64,000 bases of DNA, from the NCBI RefSeq assembly GCF_001189955.1, contig NZ_LFLT01000006.1, forward strand, positions 1 to 64,000, written 5' to 3'. Shown piece by piece: positions 26,144 to 33,409 of this stretch; the first letter of the stretch is position 1, and the number at the start of each line of letters is the position of its first letter. Below the pieces are notes generated by a model. It saw only the letters and a program-made list of their open reading frames with translations. It had not been told where the DNA came from and made no database searches. The DNA is from Herbaspirillum chlorophenolicum. Its GTDB lineage: Bacteria > Pseudomonadota > Gammaproteobacteria > Burkholderiales > Burkholderiaceae_D. Both the position numbers and the translations under genes were made by a program.

Positions 26144-27121
26144 TCAGCCTGCTGTCTTGCCCAGGATGCGATCCATCATCCACGCCGTGTGCGCGGCGCT
26201 GTCGCCGCAGGACGGATGGCGCGCACCGCCGGCGAGGTGTGAGCGCATGTTGGCAACGTGATGCAACTGGATGTTTTCCGGATTGGGAATATCCATGCGT
26301 TCGATACCATCAGCCGTCGTCAATTGAAGCGGCTGCTCTTCGAATACCGAGAAATCGATCTTGCCTGCGCTACCGGTGATTTCCACCCGGTCGGCGCGTT
26401 CGAAGTTGCCGAAGTGCCAGCTCCCGCTGCCGGTCACTCCCGATGCGTAGAGCCAGCTGGCGACAACTGCATCGCATGCACTGTACAGGCCCTGCTGGTT
26501 GGTAGCGCTGCCGGAAGCTTGCACGACTTCGCCGAAGAAATGGGAAAACAGGTTCAGGCCGTGGCTGGCCAGGTCGTCGAAATAACCGCCAGGCGCAATG
26601 CGCGCGTCGGTGCGCCAGCGGTAAGTGCCGTTGAGGTCATCCGCGGCCGGCGTGCGCGCCAGTTGCCAATGGAGATGGCGCGGCGTGCCGATGCGGCCAT
26701 CTGCAAGCCATTTCCGAACCTGTTCGAAGCGCGGTAGCGAGCGCCGGTAGTAGGCGACGAACAGCGGCAATCCGGCCCGCTCGAACGCCTCGACCATGGC
26801 CAGGCATTCGGCGTGGCTGGGCGCCATCGGCTTTTCGACGCAACAGGGCTTGCCGGCGGCGGCGACCTTCAGCGCGTAGTGCAGGTGCGTGTCGGGTGGC
26901 GTGGCGATGTAGACGGCATCGATATCGGCATCGGCGATCAGCGCGTCGGCGTCGTCGAACCAGCGCGGCACGTCGTGGCGGTGCGCATAGTCGGCCGCGA
27001 GCGCCGCGTCGCGCCGCATGACGGCCGCCAATTCGAAGCCGGCTGTTTTCTGGTAAGCGGGACCGCTCTTGCGTTCGGTGACGGCGCCGCAGCCGATGAT
27101 GCCCCAGCGTAGCGGCTTCAT
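26144..27121 (-). CDS. Gfo/Idh/MocA family oxidoreductase
   Basis: NAD(P)-dependent dehydrogenase of 325 residues. The N-terminal Rossmann motif is WGIIGCGAVTE, followed by AVYIATPPDTH and the characteristic EKP (KPCCVEKPMA). The C-terminal alpha/beta domain has the GGYFDDLASHGLNLF block with catalytic Asp/His. Members act on sugars, inositols or biliverdin; the substrate is unknown here. Its ATG (27119-27121) overlaps the cueR stop by 4 bases, so it is cotranslated with the copper regulator, an odd partnership. An extended start to 27151 would lie within cueR and is rejected. Confidence 0.85.
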   Translation of the reverse strand: MKPLRWGIIGCGAVTERKSGPAYQKTAGFELAAVMRRDAALAADYAHRHDVPRWFDDADALIADADIDAVYIATPPDTHLHYALKVAAAGKPCCVEKPMAPSHAECLAMVEAFERAGLPLFVAYYRRSLPRFEQVRKWLADGRIGTPRHLHWQLARTPAADDLNGTYRWRTDARIAPGGYFDDLASHGLNLFSHFFGEVVQASGSATNQQGLYSACDAVVASWLYASGVTGSGSWHFGNFERADRVEITGSAGKIDFSVFEEQPLQLTTADGIERMDIPNPENIQLHHVANMRSHLAGGARHPSCGDSAAHTAWMMDRILGKTAG

Positions 27122-27543
27122 GCGGCGGCCTTGGACGTGTGCGCGCAGCATCCGTCCCCGGCGCCCAGCGCATCAAGGATGGGGCAGTCGGGCCGGTTGT
27201 CGCCGTGGCAATTGTGCGCCAGTGTTTCCAGCGTCGATTTCATCGCCTGCAGTTCGCGGATGCGCTGGTCGAGCTCGCCGATATGCGCCTCGGCCAGTTG
27301 CTTGACCTTGCGGCTGGAACGCGACTGGTCCAGCCACAGGCCGATCAGGTCGGCGATCTGCTTCATTGAAAAGCCGAGCAGGCGCGACTGGCGAATGAAG
27401 CGCAGCAGGTGCACGTCGCGTTCGCTGTAGACGCGGTAGCCGGCGTCGGTGCGTCCGGCCTTGGGGATCAGGCCGGTCTCCTCGTAATGGCGGATCATCT
27501 TGGCCGATACGCCCGAGGCGGCGGCCGCTTCTCCGATGTTCAT
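27118..27543 (-). CDS. cueR: Cu(I)-responsive MerR-family regulator
   Basis: Copper sensor activating copA and the chaperone gene. It has a MerR helix-turn-helix ([20 protein letters not shown]), the Cu(I)-binding Cys112 and Cys120 in [13 protein letters not shown] at exactly the E. coli CueR positions, and Ser at the position-77 region (SRSSRKV) that marks monovalent-metal sensors. The C-terminal tail has a CC pair. Its ATG overlaps the copA stop by 4 bases; its stop overlaps the oxidoreductase start. The regulator is thus downstream of, and autoregulated with, its target. Confidence 0.93.
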   Translation of the reverse strand: MNIGEAAAASGVSAKMIRHYEETGLIPKAGRTDAGYRVYSERDVHLLRFIRQSRLLGFSMKQIADLIGLWLDQSRSSRKVKQLAEAHIGELDQRIRELQAMKSTLETLAHNCHGDNRPDCPILDALGAGDGCCAHTSKAAA

Positions 27544-30014
27544 GCTTTCACTCCGTGTTTTGCTTGATGGGCTTTCCAGCGGCGAAGCAGCAGTGCGTTG
27601 CTGACCACGCTGACGCTGGAGAACGCCATCGCCGCGCCGGCCAGCATCGGGTTGAGCAGGCCGAAGGCTGCCAGCGGAATGCCGACCAGGTTGTAGATAA
27701 AGGCCCAGAACAGGTTCTGGCGGATCTTGCTGTAGGTGCGGCGCGAGATGTCGATGGCGTCGGCAGCCAGGCCCGGGTCGCCGTGCATCAGCGTGATGCC
27801 GGCCGCCTGCATGGCGACATCGGTACCGGTGGACATGGCGATGCCGACATCGGCAGCGGCCAGTGCCGGCGCATCGTTGATGCCGTCGCCGACCATTGCC
27901 ACCACCGCGGGCTTGCCGTCGCTGCCATTCTGCGCGCGCAGCGCATCGACTGCCTGCGCCTTGTCGGCCGGCAGCACCTCTGCGCGGAAATCGTCGATGC
28001 CGAGCTGCGCCGCTACTTGCTGCGCGGCGCCGCGGTTGTCGCCGGTCAGCATGACGGTGGCGATGCCCAGTCGTTGCAGGCTGCGTACGGCGTCGGCAGC
28101 GCCCGGCTTGACCTCGTCGCCGAACGCCAGCAGACCGATGATCTCGGCGCGCTCGCCATCCCTGCGCGCCAGCCAGGACAGGGTGCGGCCTTGCTGTTGC
28201 AGTTCATTGGCGCGCAGTTCCAGCGCTTGCATTGGCGCTTGCAGTTCCTGCATCCAGCGGCTGCTGCCCAGGCAATATTGGTGGTCATCGATATTGCCTT
28301 CGATACCGCGTCCAGCCACGCTGCGTACTTCGGTAGCTTGCGTTTGCGGCAGGCCATCCCGCACAGCCGCAGCGTCGAGCACGGCACGGCCCAGCGGATG
28401 TTCGCTACTGGCCTGCAGCGCGGCGGCCAGCGCCAGCATCCGGTCTTGCGACGCTTGCCCTTCGTGTGCTGCATGCAGTTCGGTCAGGCGCGGACGGCCG
28501 ACGGTCAGCGTGCCGGTCTTGTCGAAGGCGATGACATTGATGCGATGCGCGATCTCCAGTGCCTGCGCGTCCTTGATCAGGATGCCGTGGCGCGCGGCTA
28601 CGCCGGTGCCGGCCATGATTGCGGTCGGTGTAGCCAAGCCCAGCGCGCAAGGGCAGGCGATCACCAGTACCGCCACGGCATTGAGCAGTGCCTGTTCCCA
28701 GTCACCTGCATACAAGCCCCAGCCCACCAATGTGACCAGCGCAATCACCAGCACGGCCGGTACGAAGACGGCGCTGACCTGGTCCACCAGCCGTTGGATC
28801 GGGGCCTTGGCCGCTTGGGCTTGTTCCACCATGCGCACAATCTGCGCCAGCACGGTCTCGGCGCCGACGGCGGTGGTTTCGACCAGCAGCACGCCATCGG
28901 CATTGATGGCGCCGGCGGACACTTTGTCGCCGAGTTCCTTATCTTGTGGACGGCTTTCGCCGGTCAGCATGGCTTCGTCCAGGTGGCTGCGGCCTTCGCG
29001 CACCACGCCGTCGACCGGCACCCGTTCGCCGGCGCGCAGCACTACCAGGTCGCCGACCCGTACTTCCGCCAGCGCCACGTCGACATCGCGCCCGTCGCGG
29101 CGCACGCGCGCGCGGTCCGGCCGCAATGCGTTGAGCGCGGCGATGGCATCGGCGGTCTGGCGCTTGGCGCGCGTTTCCAGCCATTTCCCCAGGAGCACCA
29201 GCGTGATCACCACCGCTGAACTTTCGAAGTAGAGATGGGGTGCCGCCATCGGGTGATCGGGCATGGCTTGTGTACCCAGCCATTGGTACAGCGACAGGCC
29301 GTAAGCCGCGCTGGTGCCCAGCGCCACCAGCAAGTCCATGTTGCCCGACAGCGCGCGCAGCGCGCCCCAGCCGGCACGGTAGAAGCGCCAGCCGAGCCAG
29401 AACTGCACTGGCGTGGCCAGCAGCCATTGCCACATCGGCGGCAGTTCCAGCCGGATACCGAAGGGCATCAGCAGCATGGGCAGCACCAGCGGCAGCGACA
29501 AGGCTGCCGACAGTGCCACCGGCCACCAGGAGGGCAGGGCGGGTGTTTTCTTTTTCTGTGTCGCGTCACCTGGCTGCGCATGCGCGCTGGCCTGGTAGCC
29601 GGCCTTTTCGACGGTGGCGATCAGGCTTGGCAGGGGGATGTCGCCCAGCATCGAGATACTGGCGGTTTCGGTGGCGAGGTTGACGCTGACGGCAGACACG
29701 CCCGGTACTTTCTTCAAGGCCTTTTCCACACGCGTGACGCACGAGGCGCAGGTCATGCCGGCAATGTCGAGTTCGGCGTGGCTGGCCTTGACGCGGTAGC
29801 CGGCTTTCTCGACCGCCGCCGCCAGTTGGGCGACATCGACGTTCGAAGCGGCTTGCGCGGTGGCGCGTTCGGTGGCCAGGTTGACGGCGGCGTCGGTTAC
29901 GCCGGGGACAGCGCGCAAGGCTTTTTCAACGCGGTTGACGCAGGATGCGCAGCTCATGCCTTCGATGTCGAGGCTGAACTCGCGGGCAATAGCGGTGGGG
30001 GAGGTGCTTGTCAT
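27540..30014 (-). CDS. copA: Cu(I)-exporting P1B-type ATPase
   Basis: Inner-membrane copper efflux ATPase, 824 residues. Two N-terminal heavy-metal-associated domains carry GMSCASC (19-25) and GMTCASC (86-92). The core has TGES (351-354), the CPC transport motif in [12 protein letters not shown] (454-456), DKTGT (498-502) and [12 protein letters not shown]. Two HMA domains, CPC and the LGLATP context identify the copper/silver class. It is transcribed away from the chaperone gene from a CueR-type promoter at 30057-30080, and overlaps cueR. Confidence 0.95.
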   Translation of the reverse strand: MTSTSPTAIAREFSLDIEGMSCASCVNRVEKALRAVPGVTDAAVNLATERATAQAASNVDVAQLAAAVEKAGYRVKASHAELDIAGMTCASCVTRVEKALKKVPGVSAVSVNLATETASISMLGDIPLPSLIATVEKAGYQASAHAQPGDATQKKKTPALPSWWPVALSAALSLPLVLPMLLMPFGIRLELPPMWQWLLATPVQFWLGWRFYRAGWGALRALSGNMDLLVALGTSAAYGLSLYQWLGTQAMPDHPMAAPHLYFESSAVVITLVLLGKWLETRAKRQTADAIAALNALRPDRARVRRDGRDVDVALAEVRVGDLVVLRAGERVPVDGVVREGRSHLDEAMLTGESRPQDKELGDKVSAGAINADGVLLVETTAVGAETVLAQIVRMVEQAQAAKAPIQRLVDQVSAVFVPAVLVIALVTLVGWGLYAGDWEQALLNAVAVLVIACPCALGLATPTAIMAGTGVAARHGILIKDAQALEIAHRINVIAFDKTGTLTVGRPRLTELHAAHEGQASQDRMLALAAALQASSEHPLGRAVLDAAAVRDGLPQTQATEVRSVAGRGIEGNIDDHQYCLGSSRWMQELQAPMQALELRANELQQQGRTLSWLARRDGERAEIIGLLAFGDEVKPGAADAVRSLQRLGIATVMLTGDNRGAAQQVAAQLGIDDFRAEVLPADKAQAVDALRAQNGSDGKPAVVAMVGDGINDAPALAAADVGIAMSTGTDVAMQAAGITLMHGDPGLAADAIDISRRTYSKIRQNLFWAFIYNLVGIPLAAFGLLNPMLAGAAMAFSSVSVVSNALLLRRWKAHQAKHGVKA

Positions 30015-30056
30015 GGTGGAAGCTCCGGAAGGATGGTGGTCACGATGCCATCATCA

Positions 30057-30080
30057 TCCTTCCCATGATGGTAAGGTCAA
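30057..30080 (-). promoter_or_regulatory. copA promoter with CueR-type operator
   Basis: Minus-strand -35 TTGACC (30075-30080). A dyad at 30057-30077 has half-sites ACCTTACC and GGGAAGGA, matching the CueR consensus ACCTTCC-N7-GGAAGGT closely. The -10 after a 19-base spacer is weak (GATGAT). It lies 43 bases before the copA start. Confidence 0.75.
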
Positions 30081-30114
30081 GCAGGATTGTCGCACGGATG
30101 CGAAAAATGGGAGC

Positions 30115-30145
30115 TTGACCTTGCCATTGTGGGAAGGTTTAAGCT
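30115..30145 (+). promoter_or_regulatory. copZ promoter with CueR-type operator
   Basis: Plus-strand -35 TTGACC (30115-30120), 19-base spacer, -10 TAAGCT (30140-30145). The dyad 30118-30138 has half-sites ACCTTGCC and GGGAAGGT. This closely resembles the E. coli copA promoter, including the over-long spacer. It lies 38 bases before the chaperone ATG. Confidence 0.88.
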
Positions 30146-30182
30146 TGCAGACATACTATCCACTTACTGAAAGGATTTCGCC

Positions 30183-30383
30183 ATGAGTACCGTTTTTACC
30201 GTCAACGATATGACCTGCAACCATTGCGCCAGCGTCATCACCAAGGCCGTCAAGGATGTGGACGCCAACGCCAGGGTTGAAATCGCCGTGGCCGACAAAC
30301 GCGTCGTCATCGACAGCGCCTTTCCGGCACAGGATTTTTCCGAGGCGATTGCCGATGCCGGTTATACGCCGGTGGCAGCCTGA
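30183..30383 (+). CDS. copZ: CopZ-like copper chaperone
   Basis: Single heavy-metal-associated domain of 66 residues with Cu(I)-binding NDMTCNHCAS near the N-terminus. It shuttles Cu(I) in the cytosol to the CopA ATPase. It is divergent from copA with its own CueR-type promoter and an AAGGAT ribosome-binding site. The last residues YTPVAA are usual for the family. Confidence 0.92.
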   Translation: MSTVFTVNDMTCNHCASVITKAVKDVDANARVEIAVADKRVVIDSAFPAQDFSEAIADAGYTPVAA

Positions 30384-30403
30384 ACGGCTTGAGGAGGGCA
30401 TTT

Positions 30404-31573
30404 CTACTTGCTTAACAACCGCATCGCCCGCTCCAGTCCATCGATGGTGAGCGGGAACATGCGCTCATTCATCAGTTGCCGGATCAGCGCGATCGATTGC
30501 CGGTATTGCCACAAGCCTTCCGGCTCGGGATTGAGCCAGGCGAAGTGCGGGAAGGTGGCCGTGAAGCGCTGTAGCCAGACTGCACCCGCCTCGGCGTTGT
30601 TGTATTCCACCGAGCCGCCCGGCTGCACCACTTCGTAAGGGCTCATGGTGGCGTCGCCGACGAAGATCAGCTTGGTGTCCGGCGTGTATTTGCGCAAGAC
30701 ATCCCAGGTCGGGAAGCGTTCGGCGTGGCGGCGGCGGTTGTTCTTCCACAGATAGTCGTAGACGCAGTTGTGGAAGTAGAAGAACTCCATGTTCTTGAAC
30801 TCGGTGCGCGAGGCCGAGAACAGCTCCTCGGTGCGCGCGATGTGGTCGTCCATCGAGCCGCCGACGTCGAACAGCATCAGTACCTTGATGTTGTTCTTGC
30901 GCTCCGGCTGCATGCGGATATCGAGATAGCCGGCATTGCTGGCGGTGGCGCGGATGGTGTCGTCCAGCGCCAGTTCTTCTTCCAGCCCTTCGCGGGCGAA
31001 CTTGCGCAGGCGGCGCAAGGCCACCTTGATATTGCGCGTACCCAGTTCGCGCTCGCCGTCATAGTCCTTGTATTCGCGCGCATCCCATACCTTGACCGCA
31101 CTGCGGTTCTTGCCGACCCCGCCGATGCGGATACCTTCCGGGTTGTAGCCGCCATGCCCGAAGGGCGAGACGCCGCCGGTGCCGATCCACTTGCTGCCGC
31201 CTTCGTGGCGCTCCTTCTGTTCTTCCAGCAGTTGCTTCAGGCGATCCATCAGCTTGTCGTAGCCGAACTTCTCGATAGCCGCTTTCTGTTCGGGCGTCAG
31301 TTCGCGCTCCAGTTTCTTCAGCAGCCACTCCAGCGGAATCTCGGGCTTCTTCTCAAAGATGGTGTCGATACCTTTGAAGTAGGCGCCGAAGGCGCGGTCG
31401 AACTTGTCGAAGTTGGCCTCGTCCTTGACCAGCGTGAGGCGCGAAAGATAGTAGAACTCATCCATCGAGGGTGCGATGACCTGCTTGTCCATCGCTTCCA
31501 GCAGGGTGAGGAATTCCTTGATCGAAGCCGGCACGCCGGCGTCTTTCACGGTGAAGAAAAAATCGATCAGCAT
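30404..31573 (-). CDS. VWA-domain (CoxE-like) protein
   Basis: Cytoplasmic von Willebrand A-type protein of 389 residues, likely partner of the MoxR ATPase upstream. The N-terminal half is charged and helical; the VWA domain starts near KVLMLFDVGGSMDDHIARTE. The MIDAS motif is DVGGS rather than DxSxS, i.e. the first Ser is Gly, a variant seen in CoxE-like proteins. MoxR plus VWA pairs act as chaperones inserting cofactors or assembling complexes. The ATG at 31573 is preferred, because the longer frame (to 31615) extends into the inserted repeat element. Confidence 0.82.
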   Translation of the reverse strand: MLIDFFFTVKDAGVPASIKEFLTLLEAMDKQVIAPSMDEFYYLSRLTLVKDEANFDKFDRAFGAYFKGIDTIFEKKPEIPLEWLLKKLERELTPEQKAAIEKFGYDKLMDRLKQLLEEQKERHEGGSKWIGTGGVSPFGHGGYNPEGIRIGGVGKNRSAVKVWDAREYKDYDGERELGTRNIKVALRRLRKFAREGLEEELALDDTIRATASNAGYLDIRMQPERKNNIKVLMLFDVGGSMDDHIARTEELFSASRTEFKNMEFFYFHNCVYDYLWKNNRRRHAERFPTWDVLRKYTPDTKLIFVGDATMSPYEVVQPGGSVEYNNAEAGAVWLQRFTATFPHFAWLNPEPEGLWQYRQSIALIRQLMNERMFPLTIDGLERAMRLLSK

Positions 31574-31581
31574 GGATATAC

Positions 31582-31741
31582 GAACCTGTTCAAAATCTCG
31601 TCGGGGTTGTCCCAATGCCCTTTCAGGCGGTCTGCTGCGTTACAAAGCCTCGCCGGGCCACCGGCCCGTCTGCGTTTTGCGCCTTGCATCCCATCCTGAA
31701 ATGACATCGGCCCAACTCCCGCCGAGACTTTGAACAGGTTC
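31582..31741. repeat. MITE-like 160-bp inverted-repeat element, copy 1
   Basis: Starts GAACCTGTTCAAAATCTCGT and ends with its near-complement (…GACTTTGAACAGGTTC); 22 of 24 terminal bases are symmetric. The interior contains a perfect hairpin CGGGCC-ACC-GGCCCG and no protein-coding signal. It fills the gap between the GNAT stop (31748) and VWA start (31573). A second copy, in opposite orientation, is at 35954. No target-site duplication is visible. Confidence 0.85.
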
Positions 31742-31747
31742 GGGCGT

Positions 31748-32335
31748 TCAGCGCCCCAGCTTGTACTGCAAGTGGCGCCGCACGGCGGGCCACTCGGATT
31801 CGATGATGGAGAACACCACGGTGTCGCGCAGCGAGCCGTCCGGCATGCGCTGGTGGTTGCGCAAGATGCCATCCTGCTTGGCCCCCAGGCGGGCGATGGC
31901 AGTGCGCGACTGCTGGTTCATCCAGTGGGTGCGGAATTCGACGGCGATGCAGTGCATGTCTTCGAAGGCGTGCGTGAGCATCATCAGCTTGCATTCGGTA
32001 TTGATGCTGGTGCGCTGGGCGCTGGCAGCGTACCAGGTGGAACCGATTTCGACGCGGCGGTTGGCGGCGTCTGCGTTCATGTAAGTGGTCATGCCGCACA
32101 GCGCGCCGGTGTCGTTGCGCCGGATCACGAAGGGCAGCATGCTGCCTTGCTGCTGCAGGTGCAGGCGGCGCTCGATCTCGGCGCGCATGTTCTCCGGCTT
32201 GGGGACGGAGGTGTACCAGAGCTTCCACAGCTTGCCGTCGGAGACTGCGGCGATCAGCGCATCGTGGTGCTCAAGGGAAAGCGGTTCGACATTGACGAAA
32301 TGGCCTTTGAGCGTGATCGGCGAGAGGAATTGCAT
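31748..32335 (-). CDS. GNAT family N-acetyltransferase
   Basis: Acetyl-CoA-dependent acetyltransferase of 195 residues, of the RimJ/RimL (Acetyltransf_3) type judging by the opening FLSPITLKGHFVNVEPLSLEH and the block RRVEIGSTWYAASAQRTSIN. The acetyl-CoA loop is followed by RTAIARLGAKQDGILRNHQR, which is typical. It is between moxR (24 bases upstream) and the VWA gene, suggesting cotranscription, though it could simply have been inserted there. Acceptor unknown. Confidence 0.82.
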   Translation of the reverse strand: MQFLSPITLKGHFVNVEPLSLEHHDALIAAVSDGKLWKLWYTSVPKPENMRAEIERRLHLQQQGSMLPFVIRRNDTGALCGMTTYMNADAANRRVEIGSTWYAASAQRTSINTECKLMMLTHAFEDMHCIAVEFRTHWMNQQSRTAIARLGAKQDGILRNHQRMPDGSLRDTVVFSIIESEWPAVRRHLQYKLGR

Positions 32336-32359
32336 GGCGTCTCCGGGGCAGGTAGAAAG

Positions 32360-33226
32360 CTAGCGGTTGTTGCGCGACATGAACACCAGCCGCTCAAACA
32401 GGTGAACGTCCTGCTCGTTCTTGAGCAGCGCGCCGTGCAGCGGCGGCACGGCGGCCTTTCCATCCTTGCTGTGCAGCGCCTCGGGCGGGATATCTTCGGC
32501 CATTAGCAGCTTGAGCCAGTCGATCAGTTCCGAGGTCGAAGGTTTCTTCTTCAGGCCGGGCACGTCGCGCACTTCGTAGAAGCTTTGCAGCGCCTGCGCC
32601 AGCAGCTCGCGCTTGAGGTGCGGGAAGTGCACGTCGACGATCTGCTGCATGGTGTCCTTGTCGGGGAACTTGATGTAGTGGAAAAAGCAGCGGCGCAGGA
32701 AGGCGTCAGGCAATTCCTTCTCGTTGTTGGAGGTGATCACCACCAGCGGCCGGTGCCTTGCCTTCACCATTTCGCGCGTCTCGTAGACGTAAAACTCCAT
32801 CCGGTCGATTTCGCGCAGCAGGTCGTTGGGGAACTCTATGTCGGCTTTGTCGATCTCGTCGATGAGCAGCACCACCGGTTCGGGCGAAGTGAACGCCTGC
32901 CACAGTACACCCTTGACGATGTAGTTGTGGATGTCCTTGACCCGCTCGTCGCCCAGTTGCGAATCGCGCAGGCGCGAGACCGCGTCGTATTCATATAAGC
33001 CCTGCTGCGCCTTGGTGGTCGACTTGATGTGCCATTGCAGCAGCGGGCGATCCAGCGCCGCGGCCACTTCCTCGGCCAGCATGGTCTTGCCGGTACCGGG
33101 CTCGCCCTTGATGAGCAGCGGGCGCTGCAGCGTAAGCGCGGCGTTGACGGCCAGTTTGAGGTCGTCGGTGGCGACGTAGGTGTCGGAGCCGGTGAAGCGT
33201 TCCGGGCGTGCGGAATGGTCGTGCAT
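32360..33226 (-). CDS. MoxR-family AAA+ ATPase
   Basis: AAA+ ATPase of 288 residues: Walker A KGEPGTGKTMLA, Walker B VVLLIDEIDKAD, sensor-1 VVITSNNEKELPDAFLRRCF with arginine finger region. MoxR proteins work with VWA partners, here the gene at 30404. The ATG at 33226 follows AAGGA; a longer frame to 33295 has no family support. It is first in a minus-strand set moxR, GNAT, VWA. Confidence 0.9.
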   Translation of the reverse strand: MHDHSARPERFTGSDTYVATDDLKLAVNAALTLQRPLLIKGEPGTGKTMLAEEVAAALDRPLLQWHIKSTTKAQQGLYEYDAVSRLRDSQLGDERVKDIHNYIVKGVLWQAFTSPEPVVLLIDEIDKADIEFPNDLLREIDRMEFYVYETREMVKARHRPLVVITSNNEKELPDAFLRRCFFHYIKFPDKDTMQQIVDVHFPHLKRELLAQALQSFYEVRDVPGLKKKPSTSELIDWLKLLMAEDIPPEALHSKDGKAAVPPLHGALLKNEQDVHLFERLVFMSRNNR

Positions 33227-33409
33227 GGGCGCGGTCCTTGGTGATGTCGTTCTGTGCCGCCAACTTCCTGCGCATGGTGCTGCGGCGCAAGACATCGGCT
33301 TGTCAATTTAAACGAGTATAAGGGAAAACCCCGGCTGGCTCAGTCGGGTTGAAATTCGCGGATTCGCCCTTATGTATGGGATTCCGCATGCATAACGCTG
33401 ACAAGACAC

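Noticed and set aside
27555-29219. 554-residue plus-strand open frame opposite copA
   Set aside because: Same shadow effect; copA on the minus strand has all P-type ATPase motifs.
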